Positions 47,076 through 55,356 of a stretch of DNA of 64,000 nucleotides are shown here, piece after piece. The position numbers were made by a program, and so were the translations under genes. Every line of letters begins with the position of its first letter. The first letter of the stretch is position 1. A model generated the notes under the pieces. It was not told the origin of the DNA and searched no databases. It worked only from the letters and a program-made list of their open reading frames with translations. Source of the DNA: Demequina soli (GTDB lineage Bacteria; Actinomycetota; Actinomycetes; Actinomycetales; Demequinaceae); assembly GCF_000971195.1 (NCBI RefSeq), contig NZ_BBLZ01000001.1, positions 1-64,000 on the forward strand, read 5' to 3'.

Positions 47076-47804
47076 TCACCAGGCGCCGTCGTCGCCCGAG
47101 GGCAGCAGGTCGGGCCGGCGCTCGCGCGTGCGGGCGAGCTGCTGCTCGTGGCGCCACTCGGTGATCCGGGCGTGGTGCCCGCTCAGCAGCACGTCGGGCA
47201 CGTCGAGCCCGCGCCACGACTGGGGGCGCGTGTAGCTGGGGTACTCGAGCAGGCCGTCGGAGTGCGACTCCTCGACGATCGACTGCGCGTTGCCCATGAA
47301 GCCAGGGATGAGCCGCGTCACGGCCTCGATCATCGCGTAGGCCGCGACCTCTCCCCCGTTGAGCACGTAGTCACCGAGGCTCACCTCGAGCACCCGGTAG
47401 CCCGCCTCGAGGTAGTGCTCGGCGACGCGCGCGTCGATGCCCTCGTAGCGGCCGCACGCGAACACCAGCTGCTCGGCGTGGGACAGGTCCTGCGCGAGCG
47501 CCTGGGTGAAGCGCACGCCGGCGGGGCTGGGGACCACGAGCACGCCGGCGGGCCGCAGCACGTCGTCGAGCGCCTTGCCCCACACATCCGGCTTCATCAC
47601 CATGCCGGCGCCGCCGCCGAACGGCGCGTCGTCGACCGTGCGGTGCACGTCGGCCGTGCCGTCGGCCTTGAACGCGGCGTAGTCGCGCAGGTCGTGGACG
47701 TGGGTCTCGACGAGCTCCGCCTGGCGCGCCTTGCCCAGCAGCGACACGTCGAGCACGCCGAAGAACTCCGGGAAGATCGTGACGACGTCGATGCGCATCC
47801 TCAT
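47076..47804 (-). CDS. trmD: tRNA (guanine-N1)-methyltransferase
   Basis: 242 aa SPOUT enzyme that methylates G37 of tRNAs. Trefoil-knot motifs [13 protein letters not shown] and [15 protein letters not shown] (about residues 112-150) and [14 protein letters not shown] are all present. Start overlaps the rimM stop (ATGA). Confidence 0.98.
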   Translation of the reverse strand: MRMRIDVVTIFPEFFGVLDVSLLGKARQAELVETHVHDLRDYAAFKADGTADVHRTVDDAPFGGGAGMVMKPDVWGKALDDVLRPAGVLVVPSPAGVRFTQALAQDLSHAEQLVFACGRYEGIDARVAEHYLEAGYRVLEVSLGDYVLNGGEVAAYAMIEAVTRLIPGFMGNAQSIVEESHSDGLLEYPSYTRPQSWRGLDVPDVLLSGHHARITEWRHEQQLARTRERRPDLLPSGDDGAW

Positions 47805-48334
47805 GCCGACGTCTCCCCCGTGACCTCGGGCTCCTCGCCCGCGAGCAGGCCGTACGGCGGCGTGAGGACCACGCGGCCCGCCTCGACGTCGACCTCGGGC
47901 ACGAACTCCTCGACGAACGGGATCATCGCGCGGTGGCCGCCGGGCTGCTTGACCACGAGCAGGTCCTGCGCGGGCATCGACAGCAGGTCGACGACCTCGC
48001 CGACCGCGGAGCCGTCGGGACGCACCGCCGCGAGCCCGACGAGCTGGTGGACGTACCAGGCGTCCTCCTCGTCGGACTCGTCGCCGTCGATGGTGAGCTC
48101 GACGCCGCGTGCCGCCTCGGCGGCCTCGCGGGTGGCGATCTCGGCGAAGCGGACGTACCAACGGCCTCCCTGGACGCGGACGTGGTCGACGGTGAGGGGC
48201 CCTGCGGCGGCGGGCTCGGTGTCGAGCACCTCGCCGGGAACCAGGCGGTCCTCGGGGATGTCGGTGCGCAGCTCGACCGACACCTCTCCCTTGAGCCCGT
48301 GGGCGCGGCCGATGCGGGCGACGGTCAATCTCAT
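47801..48334 (-). CDS. rimM: 16S rRNA processing protein RimM
   Basis: 177 aa. N-terminal RimM beta-barrel beginning [16 protein letters not shown], then a PRC-barrel domain (about 95-165, [23 protein letters not shown]). Works in 30S maturation. In most actinobacteria it directly follows rpsP-khpA; here the two plus-strand membrane genes lie between. Confidence 0.96.
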   Translation of the reverse strand: MRLTVARIGRAHGLKGEVSVELRTDIPEDRLVPGEVLDTEPAAAGPLTVDHVRVQGGRWYVRFAEIATREAAEAARGVELTIDGDESDEEDAWYVHQLVGLAAVRPDGSAVGEVVDLLSMPAQDLLVVKQPGGHRAMIPFVEEFVPEVDVEAGRVVLTPPYGLLAGEEPEVTGETSA

Positions 48335-48411
48335 GACACCAGGGTACTTTCACCCCGGAGGTCGCCCTCCCCCGCGCTAGCGTGGAGCCACGTCGACAAG
48401 GGGAGCATCGC

Positions 48412-48819
48412 ATGGCCGAGACCGCGGTCCGCCCGCCGGCGGTGCTGTTCGCCGTCATCCTCACGTGGGTCGCGGCCATCTCCGACCTCGCGACCGGCGC
48501 GGCGCTCGTGTGGCTGAGCCTCCACATGGGCGGGGTCGACCTGACCCTCACGGACTCCGAGCTGCGCGCGTACGCGTTCGCGCTCCTGGGTGTCGCGCTG
48601 CTCACGTGCGCCTTCGCGCTGGGCCTCGCGGCCGGCTCGCAGCTGTCGCGCGTGGTGGTCATGCTCATCATGGCGGCGCGCCTCGCGGGCGGTGTCTACG
48701 CGTCGAGCGTCATCGGCGACGCGCTGCGCTGGCAGACCAGCGGGCAGATGGTCGGCTCGCTGCTCATCATCCTCGCGCTCGCCACGCCGCGCGCGTTCGC
48801 CTACTTCCGGTCATCCTGA
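48412..48819 (+). CDS. Small four-TM membrane protein (tandem paralogue A)
   Basis: 135 aa, about four TM segments (residues about 10-35, 50-75, 80-105, 110-130). Not assigned to a named family. It shares layout and local wording with its downstream neighbour: ...[20 protein letters not shown] versus ...ALTWLVVVADLAAGVAMIWL. GGGGAG lies upstream of the ATG. It is on the plus strand, divergent from rimM, inside an otherwise minus-strand ribosomal cluster. Confidence 0.8.
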   Translation: MAETAVRPPAVLFAVILTWVAAISDLATGAALVWLSLHMGGVDLTLTDSELRAYAFALLGVALLTCAFALGLAAGSQLSRVVVMLIMAARLAGGVYASSVIGDALRWQTSGQMVGSLLIILALATPRAFAYFRSS

Positions 48820-48858
48820 GAGCAGGCGCGATGCGCCTCTGACCGCGAGGGGGCGGCG

Positions 48859-49266
48859 ATGGCCGGCAAGCGACCCGGATCCGTGACGTTCGTGGCGGCG
48901 CTCACCTGGCTGGTGGTGGTGGCCGACCTGGCGGCGGGCGTCGCGATGATCTGGCTGTACTACCACCCTGACCAGGTCGGCGGCTCGGTCGACTCCGCGA
49001 ACCTGCTCTGGTACGGCATCACGACGCTGGTGATGGGCGCATTCACCGCGGCCGTCGCGGCGGGGCTCGCGATGGGCTCCCAGGGAGCGCGCTGGATCGT
49101 CATCCTGATGATGCTCGCGCGGATCGCGGGAGGCGCCTACGCGCTGAGCAAGGTGGGCGGCACGTTCGCGTGGCAGGCGGCGGGAGAGATCGTGATCGCG
49201 GTCGTCGTGATCGCGCTGCTCCTCGGCGCGCACGCCCGCGCCTGGTTCCGCGCCGTCCCCGCCTGA
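48859..49266 (+). CDS. Small four-TM membrane protein (tandem paralogue B)
   Basis: 135 aa with about four TM segments and the same length as paralogue A, 39 bases after it. The GSQGARWIVILMMLARIAGG segment aligns with [20 protein letters not shown] in paralogue A. The pair is a clear tandem duplication of unknown function. No transport or enzymatic motif is seen. Confidence 0.8.
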   Translation: MAGKRPGSVTFVAALTWLVVVADLAAGVAMIWLYYHPDQVGGSVDSANLLWYGITTLVMGAFTAAVAAGLAMGSQGARWIVILMMLARIAGGAYALSKVGGTFAWQAAGEIVIAVVVIALLLGAHARAWFRAVPA

Positions 49267-49270
49267 CCCG

Positions 49271-49280
49271 CGCATCGTCC
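49271..49280 (-). repeat. Intergenic copy of the GGACGATGCG 10-mer
   Basis: Exact minus-strand copy directly after the stop of paralogue B, before the khpA/paralogue terminator. Confidence 0.85.
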
Positions 49281-49299
49281 CGGCGCCCGGGAACGGGAA

Positions 49300-49334
49300 A
49301 GGCCCCCGCCCGACCAAGGTCGGGACGGGGGCCT
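49300..49334. terminator. Bidirectional terminator between membrane paralogue B and khpA
   Basis: AGGCCCCCG... pairs with ...CGGGGGCCT, continued by CCGACC/GGTCGG with one bulge; total stem about 15 bp. It lies between two convergent genes. Confidence 0.8.
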
Positions 49335-49352
49335 CACGGCGTATGCCAGCGC

Positions 49353-49583
49353 TTATGCGACGTCCACGATGTTGACGCGGACGTCGTCGCGCGCGATGGC
49401 CTCGACGACCGTCCGGATCGCCGTCGCGGTGCGACCGCGGCGGCCGATGACCCGGGGAAGGTCGTCGGGGTGCACCACCACGTTGAGGGTGGTGCCGCGA
49501 CGCCCGGAGCGCTCGGTCACGCGCACGTCGTCCGGGTTGCGGACGATGCTGCGGACCAGGAACTCGAGAGCGTCGACGACCAT
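49353..49583 (-). CDS. khpA: KH-domain RNA-binding protein KhpA
   Basis: 76 aa, a single KH domain with VVVHPDDLPRVIGRRGRTATAIRTVV (GRRG as the GxxG loop). Partner of KhpB in other bacteria, involved in RNA binding and cell growth. 2 bases after rpsP, the conserved arrangement. Confidence 0.95.
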   Translation of the reverse strand: MVVDALEFLVRSIVRNPDDVRVTERSGRRGTTLNVVVHPDDLPRVIGRRGRTATAIRTVVEAIARDDVRVNIVDVA

Positions 49584-49585
49584 CG

Positions 49586-50044
49586 TCAGTTCTCCTCGGC
49601 GGGAGCCTCGGCGGCCTCGTCGGCGACCTCGGCGTCGGCGGCGGCAGCGGCGGCCTCCTCAGCCTTCGCGGCCTCCTTCTTGGCGGCGGCGTCGGCCTTC
49701 GCCTTCTCGGCGGCGTCCGCGTGAGCCTTGATGGCGTCGGCGGCGTCGGCCTTGGCGGAGGCACCCTTGACGGTGCTGACGCCCTTCTCACCCTTGAAGG
49801 TGGCCCAGTCGCCGGTCAGCTTGAGCAGCGCGCGGACCTGGTCGGTCGGCTGGGCGCCGACGGAGAGCCAGTGCTGCGCGCGCTCCGAGTCGATCTCGAT
49901 GACCGAGGGCTCCTCGGTGGGGTGGTACTTGCCGATCTCCTCGATCGCACGGCCGTCGCGCTTGGTGCGCGAGTCCATGACGACGACGCGGTAGAACGGG
50001 GCGCGCTTCTTGCCGAAGCGCTTGAGGCGGATCTTGACAGCCAT
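49586..50044 (-). CDS. rpsP: 30S ribosomal protein S16
   Basis: 152 aa. The N-terminal 85 residues are the S16 fold ([20 protein letters not shown], then [15 protein letters not shown]). The rest is an Ala/Lys/Glu-rich tail, common in actinobacteria. Heads rpsP-khpA. Confidence 0.97.
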   Translation of the reverse strand: MAVKIRLKRFGKKRAPFYRVVVMDSRTKRDGRAIEEIGKYHPTEEPSVIEIDSERAQHWLSVGAQPTDQVRALLKLTGDWATFKGEKGVSTVKGASAKADAADAIKAHADAAEKAKADAAAKKEAAKAEEAAAAAADAEVADEAAEAPAEEN

Positions 50045-50165
50045 GGCTGTTCTCCTTCTGAATTCGGTGTGAGCCGGATCGCCGCCCCCGGGGAATCACG
50101 GGAGAGCCGACCTGACAAGACGAATCGATGACGCGCGGGTAGAGGGCCGCGGTCACCAGCGACCC

Positions 50166-50195
50166 ATTGTGCCAGACGGGACGATGCGCGACCAA
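50166..50195 (-). promoter_or_regulatory. Possible rpsP promoter with a 10-mer copy in the spacer
   Basis: Minus strand TTGGTC (50190-50195), 18-bp spacer, CACAAT (50166-50171). The GGACGATGCG copy at 50179-50188 falls wholly inside the spacer. The leader of about 115 bases carries no obvious strong stem. Confidence 0.45.
50179..50188 (+). repeat. Intergenic copy of the GGACGATGCG 10-mer
   Basis: Exact 10-mer between rpsP and apbE, inside the presumed rpsP promoter. Confidence 0.85.
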
Positions 50196-50217
50196 CCACG
50201 CGCCGGACGGCCGCGCC

Positions 50218-51000
50218 TCACCGGACGCTGGGCCACCCCGGGCTGGTCTGCGCATCGTACGTGCCGTCGTGGCGCCCGCCCGTCACGACCAGGACCTCGA
50301 GGCCGCGCTCGAGCGCGGGCGTGATGACGCGCGGCCCTCCCCCGCAGATCGCGGTGGCCCACGCGTCGCACTCCGTGAGGTCCCGGCCCGCGACCGAGAC
50401 CTGCAGGTAGTGGCGCGCGACCTCGCCCGTGACGGGGTCCCAGATGTGGTCGACCACCTGCGCGCCGCCCGACGTGGCGAGCGCCGTGAACGCGCCGCCG
50501 AGCTCGACGACGTCGATCACCGGGGTGCCGGCCGGGTCGCCGGCGACGTGCGGGTCGGCGATGCCGATGCGCCGCGTGCGCGCGCCCGCGACGAGGATGT
50601 CGCCCGCGGCGCCCACCATCCAGTCGCTGGCCCTCGCCGCGCGCAGGTGCCGGCTCGCGTGGGCGACGGCCCAGCCCTTGACCAGGCCCGTCGGGTCCAG
50701 CACGCCGTCCTTGCGGCGCGCGTCGAACCCGCCCGCGGTGGCCTCGCGGTACCACTCGCACGCCTCGAGCACCTCGCGCAGCTCGTGCGGGGCCTCGTCG
50801 AGCGTGACGTCGCCGCGCAGGTAGCCGCTGAGGTACGAGTCGTCCTTCCACAGCGAGAACACCTCGTCGGCCCACACGAGCGCGCCGTGGAACTGCGCGA
50901 CGGCGCCGTCGACCTCGAGCGGGTCCGGGTCGTCGAGCTCGATCACGAACGGCATCGCCATCGCGTGCACCGTGGTGCGGTACGTCTCGGTCGTCGTCAC
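50218..51000 (-). CDS. apbE: FAD:protein FMN transferase
   Basis: 260 aa. Transfers FMN from FAD to a Ser/Thr of target proteins. ApbE motifs: LDPTGLVKGWAV (about 101-112), VGAAGDILVAG (about 128-138) and ALATSGGAQVVDHIWDPVTG (about 173-192). The natural substrates are presumably the three FMN-binding proteins beside it. No signal peptide or lipobox is present, whereas many ApbE proteins are exported lipoproteins. The GTG start overlaps the stop of the preceding FMN-binding gene. Last gene of the four-gene unit 50218-53223. Confidence 0.93.
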   Translation of the reverse strand: MTTTETYRTTVHAMAMPFVIELDDPDPLEVDGAVAQFHGALVWADEVFSLWKDDSYLSGYLRGDVTLDEAPHELREVLEACEWYREATAGGFDARRKDGVLDPTGLVKGWAVAHASRHLRAARASDWMVGAAGDILVAGARTRRIGIADPHVAGDPAGTPVIDVVELGGAFTALATSGGAQVVDHIWDPVTGEVARHYLQVSVAGRDLTECDAWATAICGGGPRVITPALERGLEVLVVTGGRHDGTYDAQTSPGWPSVR

Positions 51001-51464
51001 AGCCCTGCCTCCTCGAACGCGCCGCGCAGCGACTCGGTGAACGCGGGGGACGTGAACGACGCCCCCGAGACGGCCGCGACGTCCCACGTCTGCGCGGCGA
51101 GGACCTCGTCGCGCAGCGCGGGGATCGCGACCGCGTTGATCTGGACCGACTGGGCGTCGGGGGTGCCCGCGACCACGGCCTGGACGTCCGTCACCTGCCC
51201 GTCGGCGACGGTGATGCGGGCCTGGTAGTCGCCGCGCGCGTTGGTGACCACGGGACCGTCGTAGGTGGACGATGCGCCGGTCGCGCCCGCGGTGGCGCTC
51301 ACCGTGGGCGTGGGGCTCGGGGTCGCGCCGGGCGTCGCGGACGCCGCGGGGCTCGACGGCGCGACGAGGTCGAGCGTGGGCAGCTCCTTGGGGGACGCGG
51401 CCCAGCCCGCCCCCACGATCGCGGCGCACCCGCCCGCGACCAGCACCGCCCTCGACCCGCGCAT
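50997..51464 (-). CDS. FMN-binding domain protein 1
   Basis: 155 aa. N-terminal signal or anchor (about 6-23), Ser/Thr/Pro/Ala-rich linker (about 35-65), then one FMN_bind-type domain (about 67-153). The attachment motif reads VSGASFTS, Ser at about 136 being the likely flavinylation site by analogy with SGAT in RnfG/NqrC. Acts outside the membrane as an electron carrier. Overlaps apbE (GTGA) and follows FMN-binding protein 2 by 3 bases. A GGACGATGCG copy lies in the linker (51267). Confidence 0.88.
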   Translation of the reverse strand: MRGSRAVLVAGGCAAIVGAGWAASPKELPTLDLVAPSSPAASATPGATPSPTPTVSATAGATGASSTYDGPVVTNARGDYQARITVADGQVTDVQAVVAGTPDAQSVQINAVAIPALRDEVLAAQTWDVAAVSGASFTSPAFTESLRGAFEEAGL

Positions 51465-51467
51465 CGT

Positions 51468-51869
51468 CTAGCCCTTCGCCGCCTGGTCGAGCGCGCCCTG
51501 GATGGACTCCAGGAACGCGGGGGACGTGAACGAGGAGCCGGACACGGCCTCGACGTCGGCGCTCTGGGCCGCGAGGACCTTGTCGCGCAGCTCGGGGATC
51601 GCGCGCGTGTTGATCCGGGTCGACTCGGGGTCCTGGGTGCCCGCCTCGATGGCCTGCACGTCGGTGATGCGCCCGCCCTCGATGGTCACCTGGGCCTGGT
51701 AGCCGCCGCGGATGTTGGTCACGCGCGGCCCGTCGAACGTGCCGTCGCTGTAGTCGACGGCGGGCGCCGCGTCGCCCTCCGCGGAGGCGTCGCCCCCGCA
51801 CGCGCTCAGCGCGGTCGCCGCCACCCCCGCGAACGCGAGCGCGCCCACCGTCCTGGTCATCGTCCTCAT
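51468..51869 (-). CDS. FMN-binding domain lipoprotein 2
   Basis: 133 aa. Signal peptide with lipobox LSAC (Cys at about 24), short linker, then one FMN_bind-type domain. The motif VSGSSFTS (Ser about 113) is the likely FMN attachment site. Probably a membrane-tethered flavin electron carrier. It lies 10 bases after the flavocytochrome gene 51880-53223. Confidence 0.88.
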   Translation of the reverse strand: MRTMTRTVGALAFAGVAATALSACGGDASAEGDAAPAVDYSDGTFDGPRVTNIRGGYQAQVTIEGGRITDVQAIEAGTQDPESTRINTRAIPELRDKVLAAQSADVEAVSGSSFTSPAFLESIQGALDQAAKG

Positions 51870-51879
51870 GCCCGTCCCC

Positions 51880-53223
51880 TCACCATCCGAACCTCTCGCG
51901 GTGGATCGCGCCCGCGGGCACGCCGGCCGCGCGCGCGTCGCGCTCCACCGCGTCGGCCCACGCGACGGGGCCGCACACGTACACGTCGCGCGCGGCGACG
52001 TCGGGCACGATACCGGCCAGGGTCTCCCCCGCCGCCGTGCCCCAGCCCGGGCCGCGCGGCCCCTCGAGGATCACGAGGCGGGCGCCGCGCTCGGCCGCGA
52101 GCGCCTCCACCTCGTCGAGCAGGGGCGCCTCGGCGCGCGAGCGCACGCGCCAGACGACGGTGCACGCGGGGTGGGCCTCGTCGAGCATCGCGCGGACCGG
52201 GGTGATGCCGATCCCCGACGCCACGAGCACGCAGCCCGACGCGGTCCGCGCGACCTCGGAGAACACGCCGAGCGGGCCCTCGACGAGGACCCGCGTGCCG
52301 ACCTCGAGCCCGCGCACGGCTGCCGAGGCGTCGCCCGACGGCTTGACCGTGATGCGCAGCGCGTCGGGGCGTGGCGCGCGCGACAGCGACCACGGGTGGG
52401 CCTGGGTCCACCGCTCGCGGTCGAGGAAGCGCCACAGGAGGAACTGCCCGGGCCGGGCGCCCAGCCGGTCGAGGCCGCGCCCGCGCATCGTCACGCTCGT
52501 GGAGCCGTCCGGGTGGGTCTCGACCGCGGCGACGCGCAGGTCGTGGCGGCCGAGCAGCCACAGGGGACGGACGATGCGGAACGCCACGAAGGATCCGACC
52601 GCGAGCGCCCACAGCGCGAGCCAGAACCACCACGCCGCTCCCCCGGACCGGAATGTCGAGCCCTCGAGGAACTGGTGCGGCACCACGAGCGCGATCGCGG
52701 CGTAGACGAGCAGGTGGACCGCGTGCCAGCGCTCGTAGCGCCACCGCGAGCGGATCGCGACGAGGGACGTGGCGACCACGATCGCGAACAGGCCCAGGCC
52801 GGCCTGGGCGGCGGGGATGAACCACCCCAGCTGCCACAGCGCGGTGGTCTCGGCGAGGATCGAGCGGCCGTCGTAGCGGGCGCTCATCGCGAGGATGAGC
52901 CCGACGTGGACGAGCATGAGGACGAACGCGACCTTGCCCAGCCGCATGTGCACCGCGGCGGCGCGGTCGTGGCCCACGACGCGCTCGACGTAGGGCGCGC
53001 GCGAGATCAGGGTGATCTGGCTCAGCACCAGCACGGCGGCCACGATCCCGGCGACGCGGCCGAGCCCGTAGAGGTGGTCCACCGGCGCGGTCGCGAGCAG
53101 CCCGCCCGAGGCGACGAAGAACGCGACGCCCACCGCCGCCACGAGGTAGATCGCGGCCTCGAGGCCGTCGCGCCACCATCCGCGGCGGGCGGTGCGGCGC
53201 GCGTACGCCTCGACGGTGCTCAC
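51880..53223 (-). CDS. Ferric-reductase-like flavocytochrome 1
   Basis: 447 aa. The N-terminal half (about 20-215) has six TMs of the ferric reductase-like domain. Candidate haem ligands are His in AVHMRLGK, MLVHVG, RWHAVHLL and VVPHQF. The C-terminal half is a ferredoxin-reductase-type module: FAD-binding ARPGQFLLWRF and HPWSLSRA, NAD(P)-binding VASGIGITPVRAML, ending ERFGW. It would carry electrons from cytoplasmic NAD(P)H through haem to the outer face. GTG start with GGAGG 4 bases upstream. Paralogue of 53312-54697. Confidence 0.9.
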   Translation of the reverse strand: MSTVEAYARRTARRGWWRDGLEAAIYLVAAVGVAFFVASGGLLATAPVDHLYGLGRVAGIVAAVLVLSQITLISRAPYVERVVGHDRAAAVHMRLGKVAFVLMLVHVGLILAMSARYDGRSILAETTALWQLGWFIPAAQAGLGLFAIVVATSLVAIRSRWRYERWHAVHLLVYAAIALVVPHQFLEGSTFRSGGAAWWFWLALWALAVGSFVAFRIVRPLWLLGRHDLRVAAVETHPDGSTSVTMRGRGLDRLGARPGQFLLWRFLDRERWTQAHPWSLSRAPRPDALRITVKPSGDASAAVRGLEVGTRVLVEGPLGVFSEVARTASGCVLVASGIGITPVRAMLDEAHPACTVVWRVRSRAEAPLLDEVEALAAERGARLVILEGPRGPGWGTAAGETLAGIVPDVAARDVYVCGPVAWADAVERDARAAGVPAGAIHRERFGW

Positions 53224-53269
53224 GGGGCCTCCGGGGGCTCGGGGACGGGTCTGCCGATGACACGAGGGA

Positions 53270-53295
53270 GCGCCGGCGTCGGTTCACGCCGGCGC
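53270..53295 (-). terminator. Terminator after flavocytochrome 2
   Basis: GCGCCGGCGT and ACGCCGGCGC form a perfect 10-bp stem with a 6-nt loop, 16 bases past the stop of the gene 53312-54697. It splits the flavin cluster into two units. Confidence 0.7.
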
Positions 53296-53311
53296 ACTCG
53301 CATCGTACGGC

Positions 53312-54697
53312 CTACCAGGCGAACTCCTCCGCATGCCGGCGGTCCTTGGGCACCCCGGCGCGCGCCGCATCGTCCATCACCGCGTCGACCCACGGCAGCG
53401 GGCCGCACGCGTAGACGTCGGCGTGCGCGATGCCGGGCACGAGGTCGGCGAGGCGGACGGGCATCGCGGCGGGCGACCAGCCGTCCCCGCGGCGGCCGGC
53501 GAGCACGTGGAGCGTGGCGCCGCGGGCGGCCGCCACCTCCTGGAGCTCGTCGAGGTGGGGGATCTCCGCCTCGGTGCTGGCGCGGACCACCACGGTGCAG
53601 CCGCCCGGGCGGATGTCCGCGCTCTCGAGCAGGGCGAGGATCGGGGTGATGCCGATGCCGGCGCCGGCGAGGACCAGATGGTCGCCGCCGCGCGCCTCAT
53701 CGGTGAACACGCCGAGCGGACCCTCGACCATCACCCGGGTGCCGGGCTTGAGGTGGCGCAGCGCGGCCGACGAGTCGCCGAGCGGCTTGACCGTGATGCG
53801 CATCCACCCGTCGCGGGCGGCGCGGGACAGCGAGTACGGGTGCGCCTGGCCCCACATGCCCGGGGTGAGGAAGCGGAACAGGAAGAACTGGCCGCCCTTG
53901 CTGCCGAGCCTGCGCAGGTGACGGCCGTGCATCGCGATGACGGTCGAGCCGTCCGCGAGCGTGCCCACGGCGGCGACGCGGACGCGGTGGCGCAGGAAGC
54001 GCGTGAGGGGGCGCACCACGCGGTAGCCGATGAGGCCGACCACGGCCACGGTCCACAGCGTCATCCAGTACCACCACGCGAACCCCATGGTCATGAACGT
54101 CTCGCCGGAGGTGAGCTGGTGCGGGATGGACAGGCCGACCGCGACGTAGCTGAACAGGTGGACGGCGTGCCAGTCCTCGTACTTCCAGCGGCTGCGGACG
54201 ATCGCGTAGGACGTGACGACCACCGCGACCAGCACGATGAAGCCGACGCTCGCCATGAACATGGGCCCGCCGTAGTGGATCGCGAACGTCCAGATCTGGT
54301 CGAGGATGCCGGTCTGCGTGGGCAGCGCGTAGCCCGCCACGAGCGTCGCGATGTGGGCGATGATGACGATGAAGCCGAGCCGCCCGAGCTGCGAGTGGAT
54401 GCGCGCGGCACGGTCGTGGCCGACGCTGCGCTCGACCAGCGGGATGCGCGCGATGAGGATGAGCTGGGCCATGATCATCGTGGAGGCGGCGATGCCCGTG
54501 ATGCGGCCGAACGTGATGAGCACGCCGGACAGGCTGCCCACGTCGACCGTGCCCGAGGCGAGCATGAGCGACACCCCGACGACGCCGGCGAGCCACGCGG
54601 AGGCCTCGAGCACGTCGCGGCGGCGGCCGGCCCGTGCGGAGCGGTCCTGGCGGTGCGCGACCTTGGGGTCGAGCGGACGGTGCGCCACGGCGGTCAC
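53312..54697 (-). CDS. Ferric-reductase-like flavocytochrome 2
   Basis: 461 aa, same architecture as flavocytochrome 1. Six-TM haem-binding half with His in RIHSQLGR, IIAHIATL, DWHAVHLF and SIPHQL. C-terminal FAD/NAD(P) module with SKGGQFFLFRF, HPYSLSRA and LAGAGIGITPILALL, ending EEFAW. Start overlaps the stop of FMN-binding protein 3 (ATGA), so the pair form a two-gene unit. Confidence 0.9.
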   Translation of the reverse strand: MTAVAHRPLDPKVAHRQDRSARAGRRRDVLEASAWLAGVVGVSLMLASGTVDVGSLSGVLITFGRITGIAASTMIMAQLILIARIPLVERSVGHDRAARIHSQLGRLGFIVIIAHIATLVAGYALPTQTGILDQIWTFAIHYGGPMFMASVGFIVLVAVVVTSYAIVRSRWKYEDWHAVHLFSYVAVGLSIPHQLTSGETFMTMGFAWWYWMTLWTVAVVGLIGYRVVRPLTRFLRHRVRVAAVGTLADGSTVIAMHGRHLRRLGSKGGQFFLFRFLTPGMWGQAHPYSLSRAARDGWMRITVKPLGDSSAALRHLKPGTRVMVEGPLGVFTDEARGGDHLVLAGAGIGITPILALLESADIRPGGCTVVVRASTEAEIPHLDELQEVAAARGATLHVLAGRRGDGWSPAAMPVRLADLVPGIAHADVYACGPLPWVDAVMDDAARAGVPKDRRHAEEFAW

Positions 54698-55299
54698 GCG
54701 AGCCCCGCGGCCTGCATCGCGCTGGTCACCGCGTCCTCGACGGCCTGGGACGTGAAGCTCGCGCCCGACACGTAGCCGACGTTGGTGTCCTGCGCCTTGA
54801 GGATCGCGTCCTGGAGGACCGGGACCGCATAGCTGTTGATCTGCTGCGAGTGCGGATCGCTCTCGCCCTCCTGCAGCCAGGTGATGTCGGTCATCTGGCC
54901 GTCCGTGACCGTGATCTCGGCCTGGAAGGTGCCGTACCGGCTCGAGACGGCCTGGCCGTCGTACGTGCCCGACGCCGCCGCGCTGGAGGAGCTCGAGGAC
55001 GAGCCGGAGCTCGACGAGCCGGAGCTCGACGACGTGTCGGGGCTCGAGGAGCTCGAGCTCGACGATCCGCTCGACGACCCGCTGGACGAGGAGCCCTGGC
55101 TCGCTGACGAGGACGTGGACGAGGACGAGCCCGACGACGTGGAGGCGTCCGAGGCGGTGCTCTGCTGGGTGGACGCGGACGACTGCGCGGTGGTGGTGTC
55201 GGGGTTGAGGAACCCCGACCCCATCACGGCACCTGCGGACAGGAGCGTCGCGGAGAGGCCGGTGACGATGATGCCGGAGGATCGCTTCATGGTCCTCAT
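54694..55299 (-). CDS. FMN-binding domain protein 3 with long Ser linker
   Basis: 201 aa. Hydrophobic N-terminus (about 8-28), then about 75 residues that are nearly all Ser with Gly/Ala/Asp/Thr, then one FMN_bind-type domain (about 112-200). The motif VSGASFTS (Ser about 181) is the likely FMN site. The linker may span the cell wall between membrane and flavin domain. First gene of the flavin cluster; a direct-repeat operator lies 37 bases upstream. Confidence 0.87.
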   Translation of the reverse strand: MRTMKRSSGIIVTGLSATLLSAGAVMGSGFLNPDTTTAQSSASTQQSTASDASTSSGSSSSTSSSASQGSSSSGSSSGSSSSSSSSPDTSSSSGSSSSGSSSSSSSAAASGTYDGQAVSSRYGTFQAEITVTDGQMTDITWLQEGESDPHSQQINSYAVPVLQDAILKAQDTNVGYVSGASFTSQAVEDAVTSAMQAAGLA

Positions 55300-55335
55300 C
55301 TCACCGGGGCCGCCTGGGATGCCCCCCTGGGGATG

Positions 55336-55353
55336 CTGAGAGTTCGCTGAGAG
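55336..55353 (-). promoter_or_regulatory. Direct-repeat regulator site before the flavin cluster
   Basis: Minus strand CTCTCAG-CGAA-CTCTCAG, two perfect heptamers at 11-bp pitch. 16 of 18 positions match the site at 7694-7711, including the whole spacer. Fits an OmpR/PhoB-family (for example MprA-like) regulator. Confidence 0.65.
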
Positions 55354-55356
55354 CCG

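Noticed and set aside
54980..55180. CRISPR-like or tandem DNA repeat
   Set aside because: The repetitive bases encode the Ser tract of FMN-binding protein 3 and vary in unit length; there are no regular spacers.
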